Part shown: piece by piece, positions 51,847-60,121 of the stretch
Layout of the letters: each line of letters begins with the position of its first letter
Numbering within the stretch: position 1 is the first letter of the stretch
Assembly: GCF_013128195.2 (NCBI RefSeq)
Contig: NZ_CP053452.2
Location: 9,610,001-9,674,000, forward strand
Direction: 5' to 3'
Source: Frigoriglobus tundricola
GTDB lineage: Bacteria > Planctomycetota > Planctomycetia > Gemmatales > Gemmataceae
DNA: 64,000 bases
The notes under the pieces: model-generated
Databases searched by the model: none
What the model was told of the DNA's origin: nothing
The model's input: the letters and a program-made list of their open reading frames with translations, nothing else
Made by a program: the position numbers and the translations under genes

Positions 51847-52915
51847 CCGTGCCGTTCACCTTCATCACGGCGGCTTGCATGTGAGCCGCCATGCCGCCCA
51901 GCGACGCAAGGTAATGTTCGGTCATTCGCGTCGACGAGTGGCCCATCAATTCGGCCAGCGTCTTGATGTCCACGCCGTTGACGATCGCCCGCGTCCCGAA
52001 CGCGTGCCGCAGGCCGTACAGCTTCGCGTCGATCGGGATGTCGGCCGCCTTCCGGCCGCGCTGCATGCGGAGCGACGTGTTGCTCCGGTTCCAGATCGTC
52101 CCCCGGTGGTTCAGGAACACGAACTCGCCCGGCTCGTTCCGCTCGCGGATGGTGACGAGAAGGGCCACGATCTCGGGGTGAAGTGCGATCACTCGTGGTT
52201 TCGGCACCCGTTGCATCCGCGACGTCTTGTGCCTCGCCATCACGATGACGGCCTGCTCGATGTTGATGTCGGCCCACCTGAGCTTCGCGGCCTCGCACGT
52301 GCGGGCGCCGGTCAGCCGCAGGAAGCGGAGGTACTCGACGAAGCGCTCGCCGGGGTTCGGCTTCCTGGTAGTCTCCCGCCCCCTGGTCGCGACCACGAGC
52401 CGGTCGAACTCGTCGTCGGTCATCGGCCGGCGCGGGGCACCGGGGCGGTGGGACACGCCCCGGAACGGGTTGGCGGTGACGAGCCGCTGTTTCGCCGCCC
52501 AGTTGAACGGGCGGTGGATGATCCCGATCGCGTGGTTCTTGGTCCAGTCGCTCGCCCACTCGGGGTGGGCGTCGATCCACGCGGTGAGGTGGTACGGGAG
52601 GCACTCCTTGTCGTTGACGACGCGGAACCCGTGCTTCTCGGCGAAGGACTGGAAGTAGCGCTTCCGCTCCTCGTAGGTCGTCTCGCTCAAGCGGGTCTTC
52701 GCGAAGTCGCAGTAGAGGTCGATGACGGCGGCGACGGTCAACCGCCCGCTCTCGGGCTCGGGGTTGGTTTCACGAAGGGTGAGGATGTCGCGGAGCTTCT
52801 GCTCGGCTTCGCGCTTGTTCTCCTTGCCGCGGGCGAGCTTCTCTTGCTTGCCGGCGACCTGGGCCATCCACCAGCCGGTCTGTTTACGGAACCACGGACG
52901 GGGAGACTGAGGCAT
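51773..52915 (-). CDS. int: Tyrosine integrase
   Basis: A 380-residue phage-type integrase from ATG 52915 (MPQSPRPWFRKQTGWWMAQV, with GGAGGG upstream; the longer frame to 53029 is less likely). An AP2-like arm-binding N-terminus and a core-binding domain (LSETTYEERKRYFQSFAEKHG) precede the catalytic domain. Residues are Arg in LTGARTCEAAKLRW, Lys in ARHKTSRMQRVP, His-x-x-Arg in LYGLRHAFGTRAI with Leu in place of the first His, His in MGHSSTRMTEHYL and Tyr in the same phrase. The Leu-Tyr-x-x-Arg variant is also known in active planctomycete integrases as far as I recall. It lies 165 bases from a tRNA-Val fragment, the probable att site. Confidence 0.9.
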   Translation of the reverse strand: MPQSPRPWFRKQTGWWMAQVAGKQEKLARGKENKREAEQKLRDILTLRETNPEPESGRLTVAAVIDLYCDFAKTRLSETTYEERKRYFQSFAEKHGFRVVNDKECLPYHLTAWIDAHPEWASDWTKNHAIGIIHRPFNWAAKQRLVTANPFRGVSHRPGAPRRPMTDDEFDRLVVATRGRETTRKPNPGERFVEYLRFLRLTGARTCEAAKLRWADINIEQAVIVMARHKTSRMQRVPKPRVIALHPEIVALLVTIRERNEPGEFVFLNHRGTIWNRSNTSLRMQRGRKAADIPIDAKLYGLRHAFGTRAIVNGVDIKTLAELMGHSSTRMTEHYLASLGGMAAHMQAAVMKVNGTVTTAPPLAPSTPPAAGPSPDARTS

Positions 52916-52986
52916 GATTTTGCCCTCCAACTCGGGGATCACCGGACCAGCGTGGTGGTGAGCCGAAGGGCTTGCTGCGACGTGTG

Positions 52987-53025
52987 CCCGGCCAGCCGTT
53001 GCAGCGGTTGGCCGGGTTTTCTTTT
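52987..53025 (+). terminator. Hairpin with T-run between int and the att site
   Basis: CCCGGCCAGCCG pairs with CGGTTGGCCGGG (one G-T pair) and is followed by TTTTCTTTTT. On the plus strand this is a good intrinsic terminator, protecting int from outside transcription. Nearby at about 53043-53062 is a direct repeat GCGTGCAC that may be an integrase arm site. Confidence 0.75.
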
Positions 53026-53079
53026 TCACTTACCCCGGCGAAGCGTGCACGGAAGCGTGCACCGTTCGCCGTAAGTCAG

Positions 53080-53132
53080 TGGGCGATACAGGATTTGAAC
53101 CTGTGACTTCGTCCGTGTGAAGAACGCACTCT
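53080..53132 (-). other. Partial tRNA-Val(CAC), probable att site
   Basis: Read on the minus strand, these 53 bases contain an anticodon arm (CGTTC, loop TTCACAC, GGACG), giving anticodon CAC, a T-arm (ACAGG, TTCAAAT, CCTGT) and a 3' end ATCGCCCA. The D-arm and 5' acceptor strand are missing: sequence upstream of AGAGTGCG is unrelated. This is the 3' part of a tRNA-Val gene, the classical core of an integrase attachment site. The intact gene is not in the window. Confidence 0.85.
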
Positions 53133-53389
53133 ATGCAAATTTCCCTTGTTTTTCTGTGGTCACTTGGGTAAAATCTCCTTGTCAGCGACCGATTTACCCA
53201 ACCGAATTACCCAAGTCGCTCGAACGGTAACTCAAACATGCCCCGATCCTATCTCATGTCTTGGGAACCAGAACCCGCCTTCCGCTGGGTCAAGATGTGG
53301 AAAGGAACCCGGTATCGAGTTGCCTGCCACGAACTACCGATCCCACGGGAGCGTTGGACCAAGGAAGGCTCAGGGACGGAAGCGAATCA

Positions 53390-53701
53390 GTGGTGGGAGC
53401 GGAAGAGATCGTGAACGAATTCACTCGGCTGTCGTCACCGTTGGCCGGTTTCATCGAGGACTGCTGCGAGGTCGGGCCGGACAAGGAGCAGGCGGCTGAC
53501 GATCTGTTCCGGGGGTGGGCCAACTGGTGCCAACAGAACGGGCACGAGGTCGGGAGCCGCACGTCGTTCGGAACGAAGCTGCGGGCCGCAGTCGTCGGCC
53601 TTGGGCGGGTTCGTGTCCGTGACGGCGACAAGTTGGTGTGGAGTTACCGTGGCCTGCGGCTCACCGGCGAGGCCGCTAATAGTGTGAACGTCATCGGGTA
53701 A
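53390..53701 (+). pseudogene. C-terminal remnant of a P4-type primase/helicase
   Basis: The frame VVGAEEIVNEFTRLSSPLAGF, then IEDCCEVGPDKEQAADDLFRGWANWCQQNGHEV, then SRTSFGTKLRA and VWSYRGLRL matches the C-terminal winged-helix region of P4-family phage/plasmid primases (L..F.EECC..G....V....L..AY..WC..NG....S...F...L). The D5/helicase and primase domains are missing, so this is a truncated relic. It lies 260 bases inside the att site, where such replication genes are usual. Confidence 0.75.
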
Positions 53702-53735
53702 TAGCGGCACTCGCCGCCAAACCCGTGATAATAAT

Positions 53736-53767
53736 GCCCCGGTTCGTACCTGTGTACGAACCGGGGC
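53736..53767 (+). terminator. Strong hairpin after the primase remnant
   Basis: GCCCCGGTTCGTAC and GTACGAACCGGGGC are perfect 14-base arms around a CTGT loop, 35 bases past the remnant's stop. Confidence 0.8.
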
Positions 53768-53867
53768 CGTCTCGTTCGTTCATTCCGCTCGCTTCGCTCG
53801 CTCGATGCCGCCATCCCCTGCGGGGACGCCGGTAAAGAAACTCCCCCGACCGGAGCATTTATCCTTT

Positions 53868-54145
53868 TGTTCCCACCTGTTCCCAGGAACATGTCTACTC
53901 GGTTCCATTTCTGTGAAATGACTGGTTAGTAATGATATATTTACAAGAAAGACTAGAGATAGTGAATTCCTGGGAACAAGTGGGAACAGGATACGGAGAC
54001 GATACCGTAAGTGGTTATCTCATCGGAAGTTGCGGCGTTCCCGGCGAAACGGCAAGGTGGGAACAAGGTGGGAACAGGATGGGAACGGCAGCAATAAGAG
54101 AGTCACTATAAAACAGAACTTATGAATGTGAACGCTACTGTTCCC
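53868..54145. repeat. Phased GGGAACA repeats, possible replication origin
   Basis: Seven exact copies of GGGAACA/TGTTCCC occur at 53868, 53878, 53972, 53982, 54059, 54070 and 54139, with an eighth partial copy (GGGAAC) at 54081. Within groups the spacing is 10, 10, 11 and 11 bases, one helical turn. The first pair is in inverted orientation to the second and third. The segment is AT-rich compared with its surroundings and holds no gene. This is the appearance of iterons, and the adjacent P4-type primase remnant supports a former replication origin. Confidence 0.65.
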
Positions 54146-54326
54146 GTTGAGCTATGCCTTTGTACTCAATTCCGTGTTCCACACGAAAGAGTAGGCTGTG
54201 CAACAAGTTGAATGCGGTTGCGGGATGGCGAGGGAAGGCAGAGGCGGTACGGGCCAAGTCTCCCTTGAGATGTGCGTCACTGCCCCGATCCAACCTGCGT
54301 ACCTCCCGTTAAATGCGGTAGTAATG

Positions 54327-54629
54327 TCATTCGGCCTTTGCTGCTGGGGCTTTGCCGGGTGGGTATCCGGGGCTAATTGAACGATGGGCATTTCGCCATT
54401 CAATAAGGCATGTAAAACAGACGCCACAAGCAGGCTCGATGGACTCAATCATTGTCTTGTTTTGGGGGCGAGCAGAAAAGCAAGCCGAGCAGACACACCA
54501 ACGCAAAAGTCCCCTCGGCCCGTGCTTGCCCCCGACAGCGGGTTGGTTGTCCCTGACCGCTTCAAAAACATGCGGGCAACACGTTACCCACCCGGTTCCA
54601 CCGTGCTTTGGGCAGAGGAGTATCCCCAT
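54327..54629 (-). CDS. Small Cys/His-rich hypothetical protein
   Basis: A 100-residue protein from ATG 54629 (MGILLCPKHGGTGWVTCCPHV), chosen because GAGG lies eight bases upstream. Pairs CPKH, CCPH, CVCSAC and CGVCFTC suggest one or two zinc-binding knuckles. The LCP.HG..G....CPH opening is one I recall from small planctomycete proteins. Function unknown. Confidence 0.62.
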   Translation of the reverse strand: MGILLCPKHGGTGWVTCCPHVFEAVRDNQPAVGGKHGPRGLLRWCVCSACFSARPQNKTMIESIEPACGVCFTCLIEWRNAHRSISPGYPPGKAPAAKAE

Positions 54630-54819
54630 CACGTTGTCCTCAGTGTTCCCTGACCGCAAGCAGGGTTCCTCGGCGTCGGCATCGACCAGGATCGACGCCG
54701 CCGAGATGCTGACCTTACCCTCGTCCATCGCCTGTATCAGTCGGGGCGTGCCGCTCGCTACGACCTTGCTGGCTTGGCGGTACGTTTCGTGGTTGCCGAA
54801 CTCCGGTCTTCCTGAAGGA

Positions 54820-55596
54820 CTATTGTGGCATCGTGCCCCGAATCGTCTTGAGCCGTCGCATCAGCGCCACCACATGCCCGTTCTCGAACATGGACGCCAG
54901 ATGCCCCTCGCAGAACCGATCCGCCCGAACATGGGTCGTCAGCAACTTCTGAATCGTGGTGGCGTCGGCCTGCTCGATCTTCTGAGGCGAGTCCACGAAC
55001 TCCTGGGCGGATTGTTGCCACTCGGTCCAGTTGAACGCCGGTGTCACCCAGCCGTTGTCGTAAAGCGCCTGCTGGAACTCCATGACGACATCCTCGAAGC
55101 TGTACCAGGGGAACTGTCCGTCTGGCATCTTCCAGGAACCAGCCGAAAAGCCCGTCGTCTCGAATCGGTCGAGGAACGGAAGGAGGGCGTCGATCTGTTT
55201 GGCTGTGATTGAGGGTAGACCTTCGGTTTCCTGCTCGTGGCATAGATGCTGCCACTTTGTCCGTCTTCGATCATCCCACAGATGATTTAGCTCGTCTGGG
55301 AGGGTGCGGGCTGTTTCCTGGACCAGTTCCCAAACAGAAGTCCGGTAATCGGGATGGATCGAGATCGGGTGGAATAAGACCCAACTGCCGTCGTTTGAAA
55401 TCGACCGCACAGCGTCTTCGATGCGGAGATACGGCTGCGACTCCCAAGAGCGCCAAACTTCGTCATCATTTTCGTCCAAGTCCATACTGCTGCCATCAAC
55501 GTAAAACTCAAAATCGCCAGCACCGACCGGCTTGCGAAAGACAGTCGCCCCACCGCCCTCCACTCCAAGTTGCAAAACCATTTCCTTGTCTGCCAT
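54820..55596 (-). CDS. DUF6508-containing protein
   Basis: A 258-residue protein starting MADKEMVLQLGVEGGGATVF, with GGGAG just upstream. The N-terminal half is a beta-rich unit seen in proteins of unknown function (EFYVDGSSMDLDENDDEVW, then SWVLFHPISIHPDYRTSVW). The C-terminal half is DUF6508: LLPFLDRFETTGFSAGSW, then FVDSPQKIEQADATTIQKLLTTHVRADRFCEGHLASMFENGHV. The two are fused in one chain. DUF6508 proteins are widespread but uncharacterised. Confidence 0.8.
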   Translation of the reverse strand: MADKEMVLQLGVEGGGATVFRKPVGAGDFEFYVDGSSMDLDENDDEVWRSWESQPYLRIEDAVRSISNDGSWVLFHPISIHPDYRTSVWELVQETARTLPDELNHLWDDRRRTKWQHLCHEQETEGLPSITAKQIDALLPFLDRFETTGFSAGSWKMPDGQFPWYSFEDVVMEFQQALYDNGWVTPAFNWTEWQQSAQEFVDSPQKIEQADATTIQKLLTTHVRADRFCEGHLASMFENGHVVALMRRLKTIRGTMPQ

Positions 55597-55905
55597 TGAT
55601 ACTCCCGTTACGGCGGTCGCCACATCAGGCCAGTTCGGTGATCGTCTTCTACGGGCAAGTTCGGCAACCGGGGTGTGGTTCAGTCTTTACCAAGTAGGTA
55701 GCCCAGGAGCGCCTGGAAGTGGTCGCTGATCTGGACCGCCCGGAGCTTGCGGGCACAGTCCCGCCTAATCTGGTCGGGGTCACGGATGGTCGGTTCAGTA
55801 ATCGACTCGCTCCCCCTCGAATGCGCTTTTCGGCCCACGAGAACCGACTGCACAACCACCCGCCCCCGGCGTCCCTTTTCCTGGTGATCTTCTCCAGAAT
55901 AGCGT
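55597..55905. other. Intergenic, no gene supported
   Basis: About 310 bases between the DUF6508 gene and the Mrr gene, both on the minus strand. No convincing frame or terminator was seen; the promoter of the DUF6508 gene should lie here. Confidence 0.4.
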
Positions 55906-56811
55906 TCACCCCTCGTCGTCCTCGAAGTAATCCAGATCGAGTTTCTTTAGCACGAAAGTGCGGGCCGTCGCCACGCCGACGCCATGCTCGATCATGAGTT
56001 CGGCGAGTTGCCGCCCGTCGATCAGGACGATCTTGCGTTCGATGCGCTGGACGTATTCCGCTGCCTCCCTGGAGAACGTCGAGGTCGTCAGCATAACTCC
56101 CTTCCTTGCCCGAAATCCTTCCATGCTCCCGGCGAACGCCTGGACTTCCGGGCGACCGACCGTTTTCTCCCACCGCTTCGCTTGAATGCACAGCACGTCG
56201 AGGCCCAGCTTGTCCTCCTTGATGATTCCGTCGATGCCGCCGTCGCCACTTCGCCCAACCGCTTGCCCGGCGTCGGCCAGCGAGCCGCCGTAGCCCATCG
56301 CTACCAGCACTTCAACGACAAGCCGCTCAAAGAACGCAGGCGTGCAGGACTTCACCTTTTCAAGCAGTTCGTCGGCCAGAGCATTGCGGAGGGTCTGGTA
56401 CGAGGACTCCAGCGACTCTTCTGGCGTGACCGTTTTGGGAGGTTGTTCGGCCACCTGCTCCAAGTCCGTGCGGCCCACGAACTCGGCGAACGATGGGTAC
56501 TGGCGCAGGAAGTCATTGTCGATCTTTCCGAGCTTCTTGTCGAGAACCGCTCGCCCAGCATCGGAGATGCGCACCACTCCTCGGCCCGGCTGGGTGAGCA
56601 GGCCCGCCTTCTTCAAGTAAGTCTTCGCCCAGGCGACCCGGTTAGTGATGACCGTCTGCTGTCCGCTCGGCAGCATTTCCTTCCGCTCGTCCTCGGTCAG
56701 CCCGAAGCGGTCGGCGAGGGCCGTCGTGACGGCACGAAGGGTGTAGTCCTTGCCATCTGCGAGGAGTTCGAGCAGTGGCAACATGCAGTCCTGGTAGTCG
56801 GGTATGGGCAT
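55906..56811 (-). CDS. mrr: Mrr-type restriction endonuclease
   Basis: A 301-residue Mrr protein from ATG 56811 (MPIPDYQDCMLPLLELLADG). The N-terminal winged-helix Mrr_N domain (LTEDERKEMLPSGQQTVITNRVAWAKTYLKKAGLL) recognises modified DNA. The C-terminal nuclease has FFERLVVEVLVAMGYGGS, then GDGGIDGIIKEDKLGLDVLCIQAKRW with the PD-(D/Q)xK residues (Asp, Gln-Ala-Lys). The family cleaves methylated foreign DNA. It lies 310 bases from a truncated SF1 helicase on the same strand, so it may be part of a broken defence locus. Confidence 0.93.
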   Translation of the reverse strand: MPIPDYQDCMLPLLELLADGKDYTLRAVTTALADRFGLTEDERKEMLPSGQQTVITNRVAWAKTYLKKAGLLTQPGRGVVRISDAGRAVLDKKLGKIDNDFLRQYPSFAEFVGRTDLEQVAEQPPKTVTPEESLESSYQTLRNALADELLEKVKSCTPAFFERLVVEVLVAMGYGGSLADAGQAVGRSGDGGIDGIIKEDKLGLDVLCIQAKRWEKTVGRPEVQAFAGSMEGFRARKGVMLTTSTFSREAAEYVQRIERKIVLIDGRQLAELMIEHGVGVATARTFVLKKLDLDYFEDDEG

Positions 56812-57121
56812 TTTCAGCGACACCTGAATGTCATTGGTGATCTCTTGATTCAGCAAATCAGCGACGGGCAAATTCTGAATATCCTCTACCCAGGGTGTCG
56901 AAGCCCTGATCCTCCAAGTCAGCTTCCCCAAATGAAGAAATTTGCCTCGCAGCCGAGTAGCCATTCCGCAGTGGCGGCGAAGAGTTTGTTGACGTTGCCG
57001 CCCGTGGATGCCTTGGCGCAGTGGAGGCCGGGTTATACGGTGACCGACACAGTTTTCGCCATACAGTCGCCTCGAAAAGTTTCTGCCGCTTCCCTCGCCA
57101 CCCTACCCTCGAATTTCCGGC
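56812..57121. other. Intergenic, nothing recognised
   Basis: About 310 bases between mrr and the helicase. No coding frame is supported; mrr's promoter presumably lies here. Confidence 0.4.
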
Positions 57122-58735
57122 TTATGCCAACGACTGACCTTTCCCACCCCAAACCGCCACCTTCTTCCCCTCCCGCTCACCTTCCCAGAGCAGCGTCGTG
57201 CATGTCCGAAGGAGCAGGTTCTTCCACAAAAGCGAGTTGGCGAACGTCTCCTCGTCGGTGCTGAACAGCGAGAAGATGCTGCGGGATGCGACCAGGATCA
57301 TCTTCTGCTTCGCCCGACTCAGCGCCACCGTTAGGCGACGGGGATCGAGGAGAAATTTGCTCGACGCCAGGAGGTAAGCCCGGTCGCTTTCCGTTGCACT
57401 GACGATTATCACCGTTCGCTCGCCACCTTGGAACCGCTCCACGGTGTCAATCGCCGAACGCACCGGCATCCCCGTGTCCGGGTCGAGGATGCAAAGCTCC
57501 GGGAACGACTGCTGGAGCGCCGCCCGTTGCGCCCGGTGCGGGACGACGATCCCGACCCCATCTGTAGCGTCCAAGCCGTACTTCGTCGGATCGGCCAACG
57601 CCCGCAGAACCGGCTCGATGAGCGCCTGCTCGAACGGGTTCTGCATCTGGCTTTCGGCCTCGTCATGGACCACCACGACCAGTGGGTAGTCCGGGTCCAG
57701 AACCGCCGCCGCCAGATCGTCGGCGACCGGGTGGATGGGCAGACCGTCCCGCTTCTTCGAGTGGTAGGGAATACCGTCGTGCCGGTAAACTTCCTCCCGC
57801 AAGAAGTCGGCCATCGCCGCATGAAGCCGATAGCTCTCGGCGAACCGGATGATGGGCGGGTGTTGCGCCCTCAGCGTGTCGAACACGCTTTCGTATACCT
57901 GAAACTGACGGAAGGTACGACGGGCCTCGGCGTCCCAATCGTGCTTGACAATCGGCGGCATCTGCCGGTGATCGCCCACGACGATCAGCGTGGCATCCTC
58001 CTTCAGCGGCAGCGCCGCCATGATTGCTTCGGGCAGGCTCATCTGGCTGGCTTCGTCCAGCACCAGCAAGTCGCAAAGCTCATGGCCGAAGATGTTCTTG
58101 GGCCACTTCTTCTTCAGCATCCCGTAAGTGCCGCCTGGGGTCGTTCCGACGACTCCCCACTCCGATTCGAGGATCACATCGGCGTTGTAATCCTCGTCGT
58201 CGCCCTTTTCGTCGTTTTTTAGCAGATGCACCACACCAGCGGGCGGCGGGTCGTTCGGGGCGATCCGGTACACCGGCACTTCGAGAAGGCGGGCATCGAA
58301 GTGCGCCCCGAACAGTTTCGGGTCCGCAGTTCGGAGTTCCTGCAACTTCTCCTGAACCGCCACCACGTTCTTCAGCAGCACGTCGGTCGCTGCGTGGGTC
58401 TTGCAGGAAAAGAAAACTCGGTAGGGTCGATTCTCACGCATCGCCCCTTGCAATCGGGCGAACACGGCGAAGGCCGAAGACCGGCTTTTGCCCGTGCCGG
58501 GTGGCCCCTGAACCAACAACACCGGCGTCCGACCATGGCCCCCGATGAACTCCCTCTTGCCGTCCTCGAAGTCGTGCAAATGCCCGGCACGATGGAAGGC
58601 GTTCAGTCCGTTCAGAAAAGCCACTTGTCCGGGTAGTCCGGCCCCTTCGCCCGAACTCGGCGGCGTCACCAGCCGGGAGTACAGGACGTTCGGCGTTTTG
58701 GACGCCCTTACGGTGGACGAGTGCATGAAGGCCAT
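57122..58735 (-). CDS. SF1 DNA/RNA helicase (UPF1/Dna2-like), probably 5'-truncated
   Basis: A 537-residue ORF that contains the full SF1 core. Motif I is QGPPGTGKS (about 77-85), motif Ia FFSCKTHAATDVLLKNV, motif II LLVLDEASQMSLPEAIM, motif III VVGDHRQMPPI, and the later motifs TVERFQGGERTVIIVSATES and RRLTVALSRAKQKMILV. This is the AAA_11/AAA_12 group. The roughly 60 residues before motif I are much shorter than usual for bacterial family members, which carry large N-terminal RecB-like or accessory domains, so the 5' end is probably lost at the junction near 58.79 kb. Proximity to mrr suggests a former defence role. Confidence 0.83.
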   Translation of the reverse strand: MAFMHSSTVRASKTPNVLYSRLVTPPSSGEGAGLPGQVAFLNGLNAFHRAGHLHDFEDGKREFIGGHGRTPVLLVQGPPGTGKSRSSAFAVFARLQGAMRENRPYRVFFSCKTHAATDVLLKNVVAVQEKLQELRTADPKLFGAHFDARLLEVPVYRIAPNDPPPAGVVHLLKNDEKGDDEDYNADVILESEWGVVGTTPGGTYGMLKKKWPKNIFGHELCDLLVLDEASQMSLPEAIMAALPLKEDATLIVVGDHRQMPPIVKHDWDAEARRTFRQFQVYESVFDTLRAQHPPIIRFAESYRLHAAMADFLREEVYRHDGIPYHSKKRDGLPIHPVADDLAAAVLDPDYPLVVVVHDEAESQMQNPFEQALIEPVLRALADPTKYGLDATDGVGIVVPHRAQRAALQQSFPELCILDPDTGMPVRSAIDTVERFQGGERTVIIVSATESDRAYLLASSKFLLDPRRLTVALSRAKQKMILVASRSIFSLFSTDEETFANSLLWKNLLLRTCTTLLWEGEREGKKVAVWGGKGQSLA

Positions 58736-58795
58736 CGAGAGTGATGAGTGGTTCGCACTCTGATGTGAGGATCGGCCTCTGGAACGGCCCCACGC

Positions 58796-59035
58796 TCACT
58801 CGGCGATCTTCAGCCGCCTCCCGACCCGTGCCTTCGCCGAATGGTGCGTGGAGAGGGCGTCCAGGTAGGCGGTTTCTTCTTCGAGCGGGGACAGCGAGAG
58901 CGTCAGTTCCTTCATCGCCCACCCAAGTCCGGCGAGGAACATGACGACGCCCAGAATGCCCATCCCCAGGGCGACCACGCCGACCCCCTCGTACACCACC
59001 GAAGCCCCGGCGAACACGGAACAGAGCAGGAGGGC
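58796..59035 (-). pseudogene. Membrane protein fragment, DUF2721-like
   Basis: The minus frame encodes two hydrophobic helices, ALLLCSVFAGASVVYEGVGVV and LGMGILGVVMFLAGLGWAMKE, then a charged tail LTLSLSPLEEETAYLDALS. This resembles DUF2721 proteins, but the N-terminal part is missing: upstream of about 59035 the sequence is that of a DUF1801 gene on the opposite strand. It is therefore a 5'-truncated relic. Confidence 0.5.
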
Positions 59036-59380
59036 CTCCGGGACGTGCGGGAAGCGATCCGGCGTGCTGCACCCGAAGCCGAGGAGGTCATTAGCTACCG
59101 GATGCCCGCCTTCCGGCAGCACGGCGTCCTGGTCTACTTCGCTGCGTGGCAGACGCACATCGGCCTGTACCCGCCGATCACCGGCGACAAGGGCGTCGAG
59201 AAAGCAACCGCCCGCTACGCCGGGCCGAAGGGGAACCTCCAGTTCCCGCTCGCCGAGCCGATGCCCATTGCCCTGATCGAGCGGATCGTCAAGCTGCGGG
59301 TGAAGCAGGACACGGAGAAGGCGGAAGCGAAACGCAAAAAGAAACCACAGACCACACGAAAGCCGAAGGGGTCGAAATGA
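59018..59380 (+). pseudogene. DUF1801 (YdhG-like) gene, 5'-truncated
   Basis: The frame EGLRDVREAIRRAAPEAEEVISYRMPAFRQHGVLVYFAAW, then HIGLYPPITGDKGVEKATARYAGPKGNLQFPLAEPMPIALIERIV covers most of the DUF1801/YdhG domain. The first 20-30 residues are missing and there is no start; upstream sequence belongs to the opposite-strand membrane protein fragment. The basic tail (KAEAKRKKKPQTTRKPKGSK) is intact, and its stop overlaps the next ATG (ATGA), so it was part of an operon. Confidence 0.75.
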
Positions 59381-59832
59381 ACATCGACATCGTTGAGGGG
59401 CCGATCCGGTTCCACCTGCACGGCATCGGGGGCAGCGTCGAGAACGAGCGGTACGGCGAGGTCGGCTTCCGCCTGATGAACGAACTGTGGCGGGTGGTCA
59501 AATCGAGCAGCACTCCGACGACGGGCATCAACCATTGGGTGTACCTGCCCGGTGCAAGAATGTTCGTCGGGGTCGAACTGCGAAACCCACAGCCGGTTCC
59601 GACGCCCGATCCGCTGGAGCCGCTGGAGTTCGAGTTGGGGCGGCACATGAGGCACGTCCACGTCGGGCCGTACCAAGCGCTGCCCCAGAAGTGGGCCGAG
59701 TTGAAGGCCGAACTTGCGGCCCGTGGCGAGGTCATCGGCTCGCCGTCTCTGGAAGTGTACGGCCACCACTGCGATGACCCGTCGAAGCTGGAAACGACGA
59801 TCCTGATCGGCCTCCGGGCGAAACCGGCGTGA
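59377..59832 (+). CDS. GyrI-like small-molecule-binding protein
   Basis: A 151-residue protein starting MNIDIVEGPIRFHLHGIGG. The GyrI-like/AraC effector-binding fold is suggested by VKSSSTPTTGINHWVYLPGARMFVGVEL, then HVHVGPYQALPQKWAELKAELAARG, and a final LEVYGHHCDDPSKLETTILIGL. Such proteins bind small organic compounds, and some protect gyrase or act with transcription regulators. The ATG overlaps the truncated DUF1801 gene by four bases. It appears intact, although its promoter may have been lost. Confidence 0.82.
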   Translation: MNIDIVEGPIRFHLHGIGGSVENERYGEVGFRLMNELWRVVKSSSTPTTGINHWVYLPGARMFVGVELRNPQPVPTPDPLEPLEFELGRHMRHVHVGPYQALPQKWAELKAELAARGEVIGSPSLEVYGHHCDDPSKLETTILIGLRAKPA

Positions 59833-59881
59833 TCGTGTCGAGCGGGGGCAACCGCCGTTTCGCCAACGGCCCGTGTTCCGC

Positions 59882-60115
59882 TCACAAGTCCTTCGGGCCT
59901 TCGCCGACGACGGGTGTGGCTGGCGGCGTCTCGATTTCCCGGAGCAGGCCGTTCAGGTCGAGCCGTCGAGTGAACATCGCCAACTCGCCGCCCGCCGACA
60001 CGAACGCCGCCTGCGCCCCGTACCGCTGGGTGATCTGGAAGCCGAGGACGCCGCAGTATAACCGCAACGCCCGCTCCAGGTCGGCCACCTTCAGGTGGAC
60101 GTGGCCGATGCGCAC
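59882..60115 (-). pseudogene. VOC/glyoxalase family gene with internal deletion
   Basis: The ORF starts MRIGHVHLKVADLERALRLY, then CGVLGFQITQRYGAQAAFVSAGGE, the N-terminal betaalphabeta unit of VOC-fold dioxygenase/glyoxalase proteins. It then jumps to LAMFTRRLDLNGLLREIE, which is the usual C-terminal end of this VOC subgroup. About 90 residues in the middle, with metal ligands, are missing relative to a 160-170 residue member. It is most likely an inactive deletion derivative. Confidence 0.78.
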
Positions 60116-60121
60116 TGCGGG

